Shown piece by piece: positions 15,440 through 24,261 of a stretch of 36,143 nt of DNA. Within the stretch, counting starts at the first letter, position 1. Every line of letters begins with the position of its first letter. The notes below the pieces were generated by a model that made no database searches, was not told the DNA's origin, and was given only the letters and a program-made list of their open reading frames with translations. The position numbers and the translations under genes are program-made. Source of the stretch: Gammaproteobacteria bacterium HGW-Gammaproteobacteria-3 (GTDB taxonomy: Bacteria > Pseudomonadota > Gammaproteobacteria > Methylococcales > Methylomonadaceae); the NCBI GenBank assembly GCA_002843155.1, contig PGZD01000026.1, positions 1 through 36,143 on the forward strand, written 5' to 3'.

Positions 15440-15533
15440 TAATCTGAGTGCCCCGGCGGTTTTGGGTTGGCCTGTTTTATGCGTAATGCGCTATGATAGT
15501 GCCTTGTTTTGCAAAAACCATAGGATTTGATGA

Positions 15534-16160
15534 GTGTCGTGCCATAAGCCGTCGGTATCTCTTGAAATTAAGAATTTAAGTTGCATACGCGACGACCGGG
15601 TATTGTTCGAGTCGCTCGGCTTTGAGTTGGAATCCGGGCAGATATTATTGCTCGAAGGTCAAAACGGTTCGGGTAAAAGCTCCTTGTTGCGGATTTTATG
15701 CGGTTTTCGGGAACCGGATGCCGGTGAAATCCTGTGGTGCGGGCGCCAGCGTGACGATAGCGGTTTTTATCAGCAAATGGCTTATGTCGGCCATTTGGAC
15801 GGCATTAAAAAAGAATTGAGCGTCCAGGAAAATTTAGGCCTGGTAAGGGCGCTCGGCAGCCCCGGACGCTATTCGATACAACAGGCCCTGGAACAGGTTC
15901 ATTTATCCGGGTATGAAGATGTTCCCGTGCAATCACTGTCCGCCGGGCAAAGGCGCCGAATAGCTTTGTCCAGACTGTTGATTACAGACAATCGTCTGTG
16001 GATTCTGGATGAGCCTTTCACGGCGCTGGATAAAACCGGTATTGGCATTTTTGAACAATTAATGGCCGAACATGCGCAGCAAGGTGGACTGATTATGTTG
16101 ACTTCGCATCATGACCTTACTTTGGACGCACTGCCTGTGCAACATATCAGATTATCCTGA
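15534..16160 (+). CDS. ccmA: Cytochrome c maturation ABC transporter ATP-binding protein CcmA
   Basis: A 208-residue ATPase with Walker A at GQNGSGKSS (about 42-50), the signature LSAGQRRRIALSRLL and Walker B LWILDEPFTALD. With CcmB, CcmC and CcmD it releases haem-loaded CcmE in the periplasm. GTG 15534 is the only plausible start: an overlapping ATG at 15530 is in another frame and stops after five codons, and AGGA lies 9 nt upstream of the GTG. Its TGA overlaps the ccmB ATG. It is the first gene of the ccm operon. Confidence 0.96.
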   Translation: MSCHKPSVSLEIKNLSCIRDDRVLFESLGFELESGQILLLEGQNGSGKSSLLRILCGFREPDAGEILWCGRQRDDSGFYQQMAYVGHLDGIKKELSVQENLGLVRALGSPGRYSIQQALEQVHLSGYEDVPVQSLSAGQRRRIALSRLLITDNRLWILDEPFTALDKTGIGIFEQLMAEHAQQGGLIMLTSHHDLTLDALPVQHIRLS

Positions 16161-16834
16161 TGGACTTACTCAACCCTTTTTTCGCGATGATCCGGCGGGA
16201 TTTGCTTTTAGCTGTCAGGCATCGGGCTGAAAGCGCCAATCCCTTGCTGTTTTTTATTCTGGTGGTGACATTGTTTCCCTTGGGGCTTGGCGGACAAGCA
16301 AAATTATTACAAGCTATGGCGCCCGGTATTATCTGGGTCGCGGCTTTATTGGCGGTGATGCTGTCTCTGGACAGTTTGTTCCGTTCGGATTTTGACGACG
16401 GCTCGATGGAGCAGTTGGTGCTGAGTCCCTATCCTTTGTCGCTGCTGGTATTGGCCAAAATTATCGCGCATTGGCTGGTGACCGGCTTGCCTTTGTTGTT
16501 GGTTGCACCGTTGCTGGCCACGCTTTTGAATTTACCAGAGTCGGCCTTTCCCGTGCTGATGCTTACTTTACTGCTGGGTACGCCGGTGCTCAGTCTGATC
16601 GGCGCCATCGGTGTGGCGCTAACGGTCGGGCTGCGTCGCGGCGGCGTTCTTCTCGCCTTGCTGGTGTTGCCGCTGTATATTCCGGTGTTGATTTTTGCCA
16701 GTAACGCCATCGAAATGGCAGCTGGTGGTTTGCCCGTAGGGGCGCAAATTAATATGCTGATTGCGCTGTTGCTGGCGGCTTTGGTGTTGGCGCCGTTACC
16801 TGCCGCAGCGGCATTAAAGATGAGCATTAATTGA
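16160..16834 (+). CDS. ccmB: Cytochrome c maturation ABC permease CcmB
   Basis: A 224-residue integral membrane protein with six predicted transmembrane segments. Family features are the N-terminal IRRDLLLAVRHRAESANPLLFF, the FRSDFDDGSMEQLVLSPYPL loop, and LRRGGVLLALLVLPLYIPVLIF. It is the membrane partner of CcmA. The start overlaps the ccmA stop by one base (TGATG). The next gene, 51 bp on, is not ccmC but a ferritin-like protein. Confidence 0.96.
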   Translation: MDLLNPFFAMIRRDLLLAVRHRAESANPLLFFILVVTLFPLGLGGQAKLLQAMAPGIIWVAALLAVMLSLDSLFRSDFDDGSMEQLVLSPYPLSLLVLAKIIAHWLVTGLPLLLVAPLLATLLNLPESAFPVLMLTLLLGTPVLSLIGAIGVALTVGLRRGGVLLALLVLPLYIPVLIFASNAIEMAAGGLPVGAQINMLIALLLAALVLAPLPAAAALKMSIN

Positions 16835-16885
16835 ATTCTACCGTAAAATAGTGTCTATAACGTTATTTAAATTTGGGAGCAAAAA

Positions 16886-17779
16886 ATGGTTTCGGGCAAA
16901 TATCTTTCGGTTTTTTCGCCGGCGACAGCGCAGCAAAGGCAACAAAATTTTGAAAATTACTGGGTGTTTACCCAACAACACGGCGGCGAATTATTCGAGG
17001 CGGATAAAGATCTGGCCAAAAAACGCGCTAAGTTACAGTATTTTAAAGATAGCCCGGTCAGTTTGCGTAAGCCTTTGGCCGACACCGATGCTTTTTACCG
17101 CAATTACATTAAAATGCAGGATGATCCGGGTAAGCTCGAACGCCTGACCTTGATGCTGACCGCCATTTATAAGTTTGCCCGGCATGAATGGGTCGGCATT
17201 AAGGGCGCCTGGGATGCGGTACCTGATATGGCCAACTCTCACAGCGTCGAAGATAAGATCAGCCGGGTGCATCTGGCGGAAGAATTCTGTCATGTCCGCT
17301 TGTTTGATGAAATGCTAAGAACGTGTGGTCTCGATAACGTGGAATGGGTGCCCTTAGGTCCCATCAAAGAAAAAATTTACCAGCAGTTTCCAAAATTTCC
17401 GGGTTTTTTAATGGATACACCGGCTTTTGTCACAGAATTGATGGGGGTGACTTTTTATCGCCATCTGGACCGCTTATTCGACGATATTCTGGCCGATGAA
17501 CCTGAAGTCAAAGAAAGACTGAAAGCCTTGCTCGATGAAATTACCATCGACGAAGTGGCGCATGTGGGGCAGAGACGAAATTTTATCGGCCCGGTCGGCA
17601 CAAAAGTTTCCTATTGGTTGGTGAAACCTTTCTACACGCTGTTTTTTAATGATATTCCAGAAATAAAACATTTATTCGATCTTCAGCAGATGATTAAAGA
17701 CGGGCAGGCTTTCGATTTTAACGAGCTGCCGGAGTCGATGATCGAGCGAAGCTGGATTCCTTCTTACTGCAAGGCTTGA
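16886..17779 (+). CDS. Di-iron ferritin-like protein of unknown function inside the ccm operon
   Basis: A 297-residue soluble protein with no signal peptide. Four helices carry the ligand set expected for a carboxylate-bridged di-iron centre: Glu101 (ARHEW), Glu133 and His136 (EEFCH, first ExxH), Glu184 (FVTELMG), and Glu223 and His226 (DEVAH, second ExxH). This resembles ferritin-like or AurF-type oxygenase folds, but I do not recognise a named family. GGGAG stands 5-10 nt upstream of ATG 16886. It sits between ccmB and ccmC, a position normally occupied by no gene, and the same strand and short gaps suggest co-transcription. A part in haem/iron handling, cytochrome redox control or an unrelated oxygenation are all possible. 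Confidence 0.85.
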   Translation: MVSGKYLSVFSPATAQQRQQNFENYWVFTQQHGGELFEADKDLAKKRAKLQYFKDSPVSLRKPLADTDAFYRNYIKMQDDPGKLERLTLMLTAIYKFARHEWVGIKGAWDAVPDMANSHSVEDKISRVHLAEEFCHVRLFDEMLRTCGLDNVEWVPLGPIKEKIYQQFPKFPGFLMDTPAFVTELMGVTFYRHLDRLFDDILADEPEVKERLKALLDEITIDEVAHVGQRRNFIGPVGTKVSYWLVKPFYTLFFNDIPEIKHLFDLQQMIKDGQAFDFNELPESMIERSWIPSYCKA

Positions 17780-17828
17780 AAAGTGGTTGAATGAGTCTTT
17801 TTCAGAAAAATAATTTTTATCAGTCAAT

Positions 17829-18590
17829 ATGTTTTTGGTACCCGATTCAGTAGGCCGTTTTTTTCACCGCATGGCCTCGCCGCCGCATTTTTATGCGTTC
17901 AGTGGGCGCCTTATGCCCTGGCTCGGCGTCATTTTCTTGTTGCTGGTGGGGGCGGGTTTATACGGCGGTCTGGTGTTGGCGCCGCCGGATTATCAGCAAG
18001 GTGATAGTTACCGGATTATTTATATCCATGTCCCCAGCGCCTGGATGTCATTGTTCATTTATGTGATGATGGCCGCCGCCGGCGTTATCGGTCTGGTTTG
18101 GCGTATCAAGCTGGCCGAAATCGTGGCCATCAGCAGTGCGCCGGTCGGCGCCGCTTTCACTTTTATCGCCCTGGTCACGGGGTCTTTGTGGGGCAAGCCG
18201 ATGTGGGGCACCTGGTGGGTATGGGATGCCCGTTTGACTTCAGAATTGATTCTGTTGTTTTTATACCTGGGCGTCATGGCGCTTTACAGCGCCATCGACG
18301 ACAAGCGGGTGGCATCTAAAGCCGTGGCTATTCTGGCTCTGGTTGGCGTCGTTAATATCCCCGTCATTCATTATTCAGTGGAATGGTGGAATACTCTGCA
18401 TCAAGGGCCGACCGTCACTAAAATGGACAAGCCTTCGATTCACATCAGTATGCTGGTGCCGTTGCTGACCATGGCGGTGGCTTTCAAGTTTTATTATCTG
18501 ATTGCCATGCTGCAAAGAGCGCGTACCGAATTATTGCAGCGCGAACGCAACAGCCAATGGTTGAAAAAATTACTGGAGAGCGAAGGATGA
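17829..18590 (+). CDS. ccmC: Haem exporter/assembly protein CcmC
   Basis: A 253-residue six-helix membrane protein of the haem-handling family. The tryptophan-rich WWD motif is present (GTWWVWDARLTSELILLFLY), flanked by the two haem-ligand histidines in YIHVPSAWM and IHYSVEWWNTLHQ. CcmC passes haem to CcmE. ATG 17829 gives an N-terminus containing ASPPHFYAFSGRLMPWLG, typical of the family; its ribosome-binding site is weak. It overlaps ccmD by 4 nt. Confidence 0.96.
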   Translation: MFLVPDSVGRFFHRMASPPHFYAFSGRLMPWLGVIFLLLVGAGLYGGLVLAPPDYQQGDSYRIIYIHVPSAWMSLFIYVMMAAAGVIGLVWRIKLAEIVAISSAPVGAAFTFIALVTGSLWGKPMWGTWWVWDARLTSELILLFLYLGVMALYSAIDDKRVASKAVAILALVGVVNIPVIHYSVEWWNTLHQGPTVTKMDKPSIHISMLVPLLTMAVAFKFYYLIAMLQRARTELLQRERNSQWLKKLLESEG

Positions 18591-18748
18591 ACTGGCAGGA
18601 TTTTTGGGCGATGGGCGGTTATGCTTTCTATGTCTGGATGGCTTATGGCTTGACGCTGGTGATTCTGGTGATCAATATCGTGATACCGGTATGGCAGCGT
18701 AAAAGATTTATACAACAAATTCGCAACAGACAGAAAAGGTCGAATTGA
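18587..18748 (+). CDS. ccmD: Haem exporter protein CcmD
   Basis: A 53-residue single-span membrane protein: a tryptophan-rich start (MNWQDFWAMGGYAFYVWMAY), one transmembrane helix and a basic cytoplasmic tail (QRKRFIQQIRNRQKR). This is the usual CcmD design. It stabilises CcmC-CcmE and helps release holo-CcmE. It begins at an ATG overlapping the ccmC stop and ends 1 nt before ccmE. Confidence 0.92.
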   Translation: MNWQDFWAMGGYAFYVWMAYGLTLVILVINIVIPVWQRKRFIQQIRNRQKRSN

Positions 18749-18749
18749 T

Positions 18750-19190
18750 ATGAGGCCCATCAAAAAACAACGCTTGTTACTCATTGCGTTAATGCTGGCA
18801 GGCATTGGCGGGGCGGCGGCTTTTGCGCTTAAATCCTTCAATGAAAACCTGATGTACTTTTTTTCCACCACCGATGTGGTGTCCGGTAAAGCGCCCGGTG
18901 ACGCACTGATCCGCATCGGCGGCATGGTGGTTAACGGCAGTGTCGAACGCCCTGGCGATTCTTTACTGGTGCGTTTTAAACTGACCGATTTCAACCGGGA
19001 TGTACCGGTCGAATATACCGGCATTTTGCCGGATTTATTCAGGGAAGGGCAGGGGATTATCGCTAAAGGCCGCTTGAATGGTCAAGGCACCTTCATTGCC
19101 GAGGAAGTGCTGGCTAAACATGATGAAAATTATATGCCGCCGGAAGTTGCGGCGACGTTAAAACCTGACACGCAAAATAACGCGCAATGA
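18750..19190 (+). CDS. ccmE: Cytochrome c maturation haem chaperone CcmE
   Basis: A 146-residue periplasmic haem chaperone with an N-terminal membrane anchor (about 8-27) and an OB-fold domain. The covalent haem-attachment histidine is His124, with Tyr128 as axial ligand, in LAKHDENYMPPE. GGMVVNGSVERPGD and VEYTGILPDLFREGQGI are conserved. Its ATG follows ccmD directly. A 129-bp gap with no gene separates it from ccmF. Confidence 0.97.
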   Translation: MRPIKKQRLLLIALMLAGIGGAAAFALKSFNENLMYFFSTTDVVSGKAPGDALIRIGGMVVNGSVERPGDSLLVRFKLTDFNRDVPVEYTGILPDLFREGQGIIAKGRLNGQGTFIAEEVLAKHDENYMPPEVAATLKPDTQNNAQ

Positions 19191-19319
19191 TGGCAGCGAT
19201 TTCCGGTTTGACCGTATTTCGGTCGCGGCAGGGAGCTGCCCGAGAGCGCCGTAAACCTTTTCATGGGAGCTTGTCAGTCCCGCCTTACCCTCTTTGTTTT
19301 TAAACCTGGAATTGCTGCA

Positions 19320-21275
19320 ATGATTGCTGAATTGGGACATTTTTCGCTGATACTGGCTTTGTGCCTGGCCTTTATTCTGGGTGTCGTGCCTGTTATCGGC
19401 AGTTTACGCGCTATACCCGGCTGGATAATGCTGGCCCGGCCCGCCGCTTTCGGACAAGTGTTTTTTGTCGCTCTTGCTTATGGCTGTCTGACGTATACTT
19501 TTATTAGCCATGATTTTTCGGTGGCTTATGTCGCGCAAAATTCCAATACCGAATTACCGCTGTTATATCGTATTTCCGGTGTGTGGGCGGCGCATGAAGG
19601 TTCACTTCTGCTGTGGGCGTTGATTTTGTCTTGTTGGACCGGATTGGTGGCGCGCTTCAGCCAAACCATTCCGGAACCAGTCATTGCGCGTGTTCTGGGC
19701 GTGATGGGACTTATCAGCATCGGCTTTCTGCTGTTTTTACTGCTGACTTCCAATCCCTTCGAGCGACTGATTCCGGCACCTGCCGAAGGCCGCGATTTAA
19801 ACCCCTTGTTGCAGGATCCGGGGCTGGCGATACATCCACCGATGCTGTATATGGGTTATGTCGGCTTTTCGGTGGCTTTTGCTTTCGCCATTGCCGCTTT
19901 GCTGGAAGGCCGTCTGGATAGCGCCTGGGCGCGCTGGTCGAGGCCCTGGACCAATATCGCCTGGATGTTTTTAACGCTGGGCATCGCCTTGGGTAGTTGG
20001 TGGGCTTATTATGAACTTGGCTGGGGCGGCTGGTGGTTTTGGGATCCGGTTGAAAACGCTTCCTTTATGCCCTGGCTGATCGGTACGGCCTTAATCCATT
20101 CTTTGGCTGCGACCGAAAAACGTGGAGCTTTTAAAACCTGGACCGTGTTGTTGGCCATTTTCGCCTTTTCGTTGAGTTTATTGGGCACCTTCCTGGTGCG
20201 CTCGGGCGTCTTGACATCCGTTCATGCTTTTGCCACCGATCCGGCCCGGGGTTTGTTCATTCTGGTGTTTCTGGCTATCGTGATCGGCGGTTCGTTATTT
20301 TTGTATGCGCTAAGAGCGCCGCATGTCAGAAGCACCGCGACTTTTGAACTGATTTCCCGTGAATCGGCCTTGCTGATCAATAATGTGTTATTGGTGGTAA
20401 CGGCCGCGACCATTTTGCTGGGCACGCTTTATCCTTTGGTCATCGATGCCTTGGGTCTGGGCAAGCTGTCGGTCGGGCCGCCTTATTTTAACGCGCTGTT
20501 TATTCCCTTGATGGCGCCTTTGGCCGTGATTGTCGGCTTGGGCATGTTGCTGCGCTGGAAAAAAGACGATTTATCCGCCATTGCCGCAAGAATTCGTTGG
20601 CTGGCGCTGATAAGCGTTGCGGTCGGTTGTTTGCTGCCTTTGCTGATGCCTTTTTATTCGTGGGCCGCCGCTTTGGGTCTGACACTGGCGCTATGGACAT
20701 TGGCGATTACCGGTTTGGCGTTTTTTGACCGGTTGGGCCGGAAACAGCCGGTTTGGACTCGCTTATTGAAGTTGCCGGGGGCTTTTTATGGCATGACTGT
20801 GGCGCATCTGGGAATTGCCGTATTCATTGTCGGCATTACTCTGACATCTGTCTACAGTGTTGAACGCGATGTCCGGATGACGCCTGGCGACAAACTGGAC
20901 ATGGCCGGTTATATTTTTGAGTTCCACGGTGTCAGCCAAACCCGGGGGCCTAACTATGATGCCTCTCAAGGCCATGTGACGGTTTCTTATCAGGATCGGC
21001 CGGTCGCCGAATTGAGACCGCAAAAAAGAATTTACCGGGTGCGAAAAATGCCCATGACGGAAGCGGCCATTGAAGCCGGGCTGTTTCGGGATCTGTTTGT
21101 TGCCATCGGCGAGCCTTTGGGTGACTCGGGTGCCTGGAGCCTCAGGATTTATTACAAGGCTTTTATCCGGTGGATTTGGCTGGGCGCTATATTCATGGCT
21201 TTGGGCGGTTTATTGGCGGCTTTTGATCGTCGCTATCAGACTTTATCAAATAAACAGGCTTTAACGGATGTTTAA
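19320..21275 (+). CDS. ccmF: Haem lyase subunit CcmF
   Basis: A 651-residue polytopic membrane protein that ligates haem from CcmE to apocytochrome c. The WWD domain is intact (ELGWGGWWFWDPVENASFMP), with conserved His residues in AAHEGSLLLW, IHPPMLYMGYVGF and LIHSLAA. The correct start is ATG 19320 (MIAELGHFSLILALCLAFIL); the same frame is open upstream to 19263 but that part is unlike CcmF. Length is close to that of the E. coli protein (about 647). It overlaps ccmG by 8 nt. Confidence 0.97.
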   Translation: MIAELGHFSLILALCLAFILGVVPVIGSLRAIPGWIMLARPAAFGQVFFVALAYGCLTYTFISHDFSVAYVAQNSNTELPLLYRISGVWAAHEGSLLLWALILSCWTGLVARFSQTIPEPVIARVLGVMGLISIGFLLFLLLTSNPFERLIPAPAEGRDLNPLLQDPGLAIHPPMLYMGYVGFSVAFAFAIAALLEGRLDSAWARWSRPWTNIAWMFLTLGIALGSWWAYYELGWGGWWFWDPVENASFMPWLIGTALIHSLAATEKRGAFKTWTVLLAIFAFSLSLLGTFLVRSGVLTSVHAFATDPARGLFILVFLAIVIGGSLFLYALRAPHVRSTATFELISRESALLINNVLLVVTAATILLGTLYPLVIDALGLGKLSVGPPYFNALFIPLMAPLAVIVGLGMLLRWKKDDLSAIAARIRWLALISVAVGCLLPLLMPFYSWAAALGLTLALWTLAITGLAFFDRLGRKQPVWTRLLKLPGAFYGMTVAHLGIAVFIVGITLTSVYSVERDVRMTPGDKLDMAGYIFEFHGVSQTRGPNYDASQGHVTVSYQDRPVAELRPQKRIYRVRKMPMTEAAIEAGLFRDLFVAIGEPLGDSGAWSLRIYYKAFIRWIWLGAIFMALGGLLAAFDRRYQTLSNKQALTDV

Positions 21276-21795
21276 ATACAGCGTGCCGTTAGTAATTTTT
21301 ATCGTGCTGGCCATTTTTCTGGCTTTGGGGCTCACGCTCAACCCGCGCGAAATTCCGTCACCGTTAATCGATAAACCGGCTCCGACATTTTCCCTGCCGC
21401 GTTTGCAAAACCCTGAACAAAGCTTGAGTCCGTCCGATTTAAAAGGCCAGGTCTGGCTGCTCAACGTTTGGGCTTCGTGGTGCGTATCGTGTCGGGCCGA
21501 ACATCCGGTTCTGAATCGATTGGCGCAACAAAAATTGGCTGTTATCATCGGCTTGAACTATAAAGACGAAAGCGATTCGGCAAAAAACTGGTTGAGTCAT
21601 TGGGGCAATCCCTATGATGCCAGTGTCGTCGATGCCGAAGGACGCGCCGGTATCGACTGGGGTGTTTACGGTGTGCCCGAAACCTTTGTGATGGACAAAC
21701 AGGGACGGGTTCGTTACAAGCATACCGGCCCGATAACGGATGACGATAGCGTGGAAATTTTTATTCCTCTTATTCAGAAATTACAACAGGAATGA
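21268..21795 (+). CDS. ccmG: Thiol:disulfide oxidoreductase CcmG (DsbE)
   Basis: A 175-residue thioredoxin-fold protein anchored by an N-terminal helix (about 5-24). The active site is WCVSC (Cys72, Cys75) in NVWASWCVSCRAEHP; the cis-Pro loop is GVYGVPETFVMD. It reduces apocytochrome CxxCH motifs in the periplasm before haem attachment. The central active-site dipeptide is Val-Ser rather than the commoner Pro-Thr/Tyr. The start overlaps ccmF; its stop overlaps a possible 13-codon ORF (21792-21833). Confidence 0.95.
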   Translation: MFKYSVPLVIFIVLAIFLALGLTLNPREIPSPLIDKPAPTFSLPRLQNPEQSLSPSDLKGQVWLLNVWASWCVSCRAEHPVLNRLAQQKLAVIIGLNYKDESDSAKNWLSHWGNPYDASVVDAEGRAGIDWGVYGVPETFVMDKQGRVRYKHTGPITDDDSVEIFIPLIQKLQQE

Positions 21796-21829
21796 CAGAC
21801 CGAGAGACAGCTTACGTGCGTGTATTCAT

Positions 21830-22579
21830 GTGATTAAACATCTCATTATTCTATTGTCGGTTACTGTTTATGCAGTTGCCGCGCAAGCGGCGAATGTGGC
21901 CTATCGCAGCAACGATGAACTGGATCCAGCCGATGCGACTTTCCCGACCAGCAGTCTCATGCACGGCGCCTTGACCCATGCAGGCGGCGATAGCGAAGCT
22001 TCGCCAATCAGTCCAGAGCAAAAAATCGACGAGACGATAATAAAGGCCGAACAGAAAAAAGAGGAGACAACAGCTCAAGCGGCTTTCGACCCGTTTGTAC
22101 CGAATGCCCGGGACGCTGAAATGACCGGTTTTGATTATTATGGCAATCCGCAAAGCCAGTTTAAACTGATCAAAGACTCCCGGGAGTTAATAGGTAAGCT
22201 CGGTGACGATGACGAGGCTTTGATCGCTGTTTTTGACGATACCTTGACACTGGCGCAGCAAGTCAATGAGTTCTGGAACAGTCTCGACAGCCAGCTTACC
22301 GTCAAGTTTTATCAAGGACTGGATTATGTGGGCGTCAGCGATAGCTTTGACGCGGGTGACAACCTTAATAATAGACAAAACACAGCGGCTTTCAACGATG
22401 AGATTTTAGAAATCAAGCTAATGCCCGAAGCCACTGATGCCCCAGCCAGCGGCGTTCACAGTTTTATGTTGAAGCTGCCCCGGCTTCTGACGATCAACAA
22501 CATACTTTTGTCCATACTTGCACTGCTGACATGCAATGGCCTGTTCAGAGTTATGCGCTTTGTTCTGCTGCGGCTATAA
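21830..22579 (+). CDS. Exported/membrane protein of unknown function between ccmG and ccmH
   Basis: Predicted 249 residues from GTG 21830, the only in-frame start after ccmG. It gives a convincing signal peptide (MIKHLIILLSVTVYAVAAQA, cleavage after AQA). The mature part is acidic, with a Glu/Lys/Gln-rich linker (about 60-85), a globular segment around FDYYGNPQSQFKLIKDSREL and, near the C-terminus (about 217-240), a second hydrophobic span followed by basic residues. The expected topology is mostly periplasmic with a C-terminal membrane anchor. I recognise no family. Its place inside the ccm operon suggests a role at the haem-ligation stage or in a specific c-type cytochrome, but this is inference. 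Confidence 0.75.
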   Translation: MIKHLIILLSVTVYAVAAQAANVAYRSNDELDPADATFPTSSLMHGALTHAGGDSEASPISPEQKIDETIIKAEQKKEETTAQAAFDPFVPNARDAEMTGFDYYGNPQSQFKLIKDSRELIGKLGDDDEALIAVFDDTLTLAQQVNEFWNSLDSQLTVKFYQGLDYVGVSDSFDAGDNLNNRQNTAAFNDEILEIKLMPEATDAPASGVHSFMLKLPRLLTINNILLSILALLTCNGLFRVMRFVLLRL

Positions 22580-22609
22580 ACCTAAAAAAACCTGAATCCG
22601 GAATTCTCG

Positions 22610-23068
22610 ATGCGTTTATTTTTCTTACTGATTTTTATACTGGCCGCACCCAATGCAGGGGCTGGGGTCGAAGTTAAACAGTTTGCCTCAACCGAACAGG
22701 AGCAGGCATACACAGATTTGATTTCCGAATTGCGCTGTCTGGTTTGTCAAAACCAGAGTATCGCCGAGTCCAATGCCGAATTGGCGCAGGATTTGCGCCA
22801 GCAGGTTTATACCATGCTGCAACAAGGTCAATCCCGACAAGCGATTATTGATTTTATGACGCAGCGTTATGGCGACTTTGTGCTTTACAGGCCGCCGTTT
22901 AAAACGAAAACGCTTTTGCTTTGGCTGGCGCCGGTCGTGTTTTTTATGGCGGGTCTGGTGATTGTCTGGCGCTTGAGCCGTAAACGCAAGCGCGATACAG
23001 TCTCGGCTCAGGATGCGGAACGTATTGAAAAAGCGCGCCAATTACTGGAGCAGGGAGAAGATCTATGA
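22610..23068 (+). CDS. ccmH: Cytochrome c maturation protein CcmH
   Basis: A 152-residue protein with a signal peptide, the redox motif LRCLVCQNQSIAESNAELAQ (Cys43, Cys46) and a C-terminal transmembrane segment (about 102-122). This is the CcmH/CycL type: it keeps apocytochrome cysteines reduced and receives electrons from CcmG. It ends 4 nt inside ccmI (ATGA), so the CcmH and CcmI parts are separate proteins here, unlike the fused E. coli CcmH. Confidence 0.96.
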   Translation: MRLFFLLIFILAAPNAGAGVEVKQFASTEQEQAYTDLISELRCLVCQNQSIAESNAELAQDLRQQVYTMLQQGQSRQAIIDFMTQRYGDFVLYRPPFKTKTLLLWLAPVVFFMAGLVIVWRLSRKRKRDTVSAQDAERIEKARQLLEQGEDL

Positions 23069-24261
23069 GCGCGGCATTCTGGCTGACGCCTTTGGCGTTG
23101 ATTCTGATCGCTTTCGCATTTGTGCTGCCGCCGCTGCTGCGCAAAGCGAAAGCGCTCGATGCTGATCCGGCCGGTTATAATCTGGCTATCGCTAAACGGC
23201 GTCTCTACGATCTGAAACAACAACGCGATGCCCATGCCTTGACATCCGGGCAGTTTGAAGAACAGTACGCCGAGTTGCAAGCATCTTTGGCCGACGATCT
23301 GGCCATCGATACAAGCTTTAAACCCGCGCAAAAGTCGGGGCGCTGGATGGCGATTGTATTGGTATTGGCTGTCCCATTGGTTTCGGTATCGCTTTATGGA
23401 ATGCTCGGAAGCCCCGCACTGGTGCTGACAGAAGCCGACAATCAAGCCAGACTAGCTGAGATAAACGCCAAGGTAGCGGATTTGGCCGAACACTTGCGGC
23501 AGCAGCCGGATGATGCCGAAGGCTGGTTTATGCTGGGACGCTCTTATAAAGTGTTAAACCAATACGACAAAGCCAACGCTGCTTTTGAGCAAGCATATCA
23601 CTTGCAGGGCGAGAATGTTGAACTGCTGCTCCACTATGCCGATGCCCTGGCGCGGGCCAATAACGGCCAATGGGCCGGAAAACCTGCCGAGCTGATAGCC
23701 CGGGCGCTGGAACTGGCGCCCGATAATGCCATGGCATTGTGGCTTGCGGGCATGAGCGCAGTGGAAGCCGGTCGCCCTGATCAAGCTTTGAGGCATTGGC
23801 GAACTTTGGCCGCGCAAATGCCGGAAAATTCTGAAGCCCGGAAAGAACTCAACACTCTCATGGCAAAGCTGACGCGGCAAATTGCCCCTGAATCCGATTC
23901 CGGCGAAGCGGCGCAGTCTGCACTGAGTGTCACTGTGCGCCTCGATCCCGCGCTGGCGAAAACTGTAAAGTTATCCGACACTGTGTTCATTTACGCGCAA
24001 GCCCTGCAAGGCCCCCCCATGCCGCTGGCCATCGTAAAAAAACAAGTCGGCGATTTGCCTGTGTCGGTCACGCTGGATGACAGCCTGGCCATGATACCGA
24101 CACTTAAATTGTCGAATTTCGATCAGGTCAAACTCAGCGCCCGCGTTTCAAAGTCGGGGCAGGCACAGCCGCAGCCGGGCGATTTGCTCGGAAGCCTGGC
24201 CTCGGTGGCTACAAATTCGACTGAAGCCCTCGACATTATCATCGATCGGACTGTCGAATAA
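23065..24261 (+). CDS. ccmI: Cytochrome c maturation apocytochrome chaperone CcmI
   Basis: A 398-residue protein: two transmembrane helices (about 5-24 and 90-112) around a cytoplasmic loop with basic and Gln-rich heptads, then a periplasmic TPR domain (about 140-265, with EGWFMLGRSYKVLNQYDKAN and ALWLAGMSAVEAGRPDQAL), then a beta-rich C-terminal domain (about 290-398, with VFIYAQALQGPPMPLAIVKK). It binds the C-terminal helix of apocytochromes and hands them to CcmF/H. It overlaps hemN by one base. Confidence 0.94.
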   Translation: MSAAFWLTPLALILIAFAFVLPPLLRKAKALDADPAGYNLAIAKRRLYDLKQQRDAHALTSGQFEEQYAELQASLADDLAIDTSFKPAQKSGRWMAIVLVLAVPLVSVSLYGMLGSPALVLTEADNQARLAEINAKVADLAEHLRQQPDDAEGWFMLGRSYKVLNQYDKANAAFEQAYHLQGENVELLLHYADALARANNGQWAGKPAELIARALELAPDNAMALWLAGMSAVEAGRPDQALRHWRTLAAQMPENSEARKELNTLMAKLTRQIAPESDSGEAAQSALSVTVRLDPALAKTVKLSDTVFIYAQALQGPPMPLAIVKKQVGDLPVSVTLDDSLAMIPTLKLSNFDQVKLSARVSKSGQAQPQPGDLLGSLASVATNSTEALDIIIDRTVE

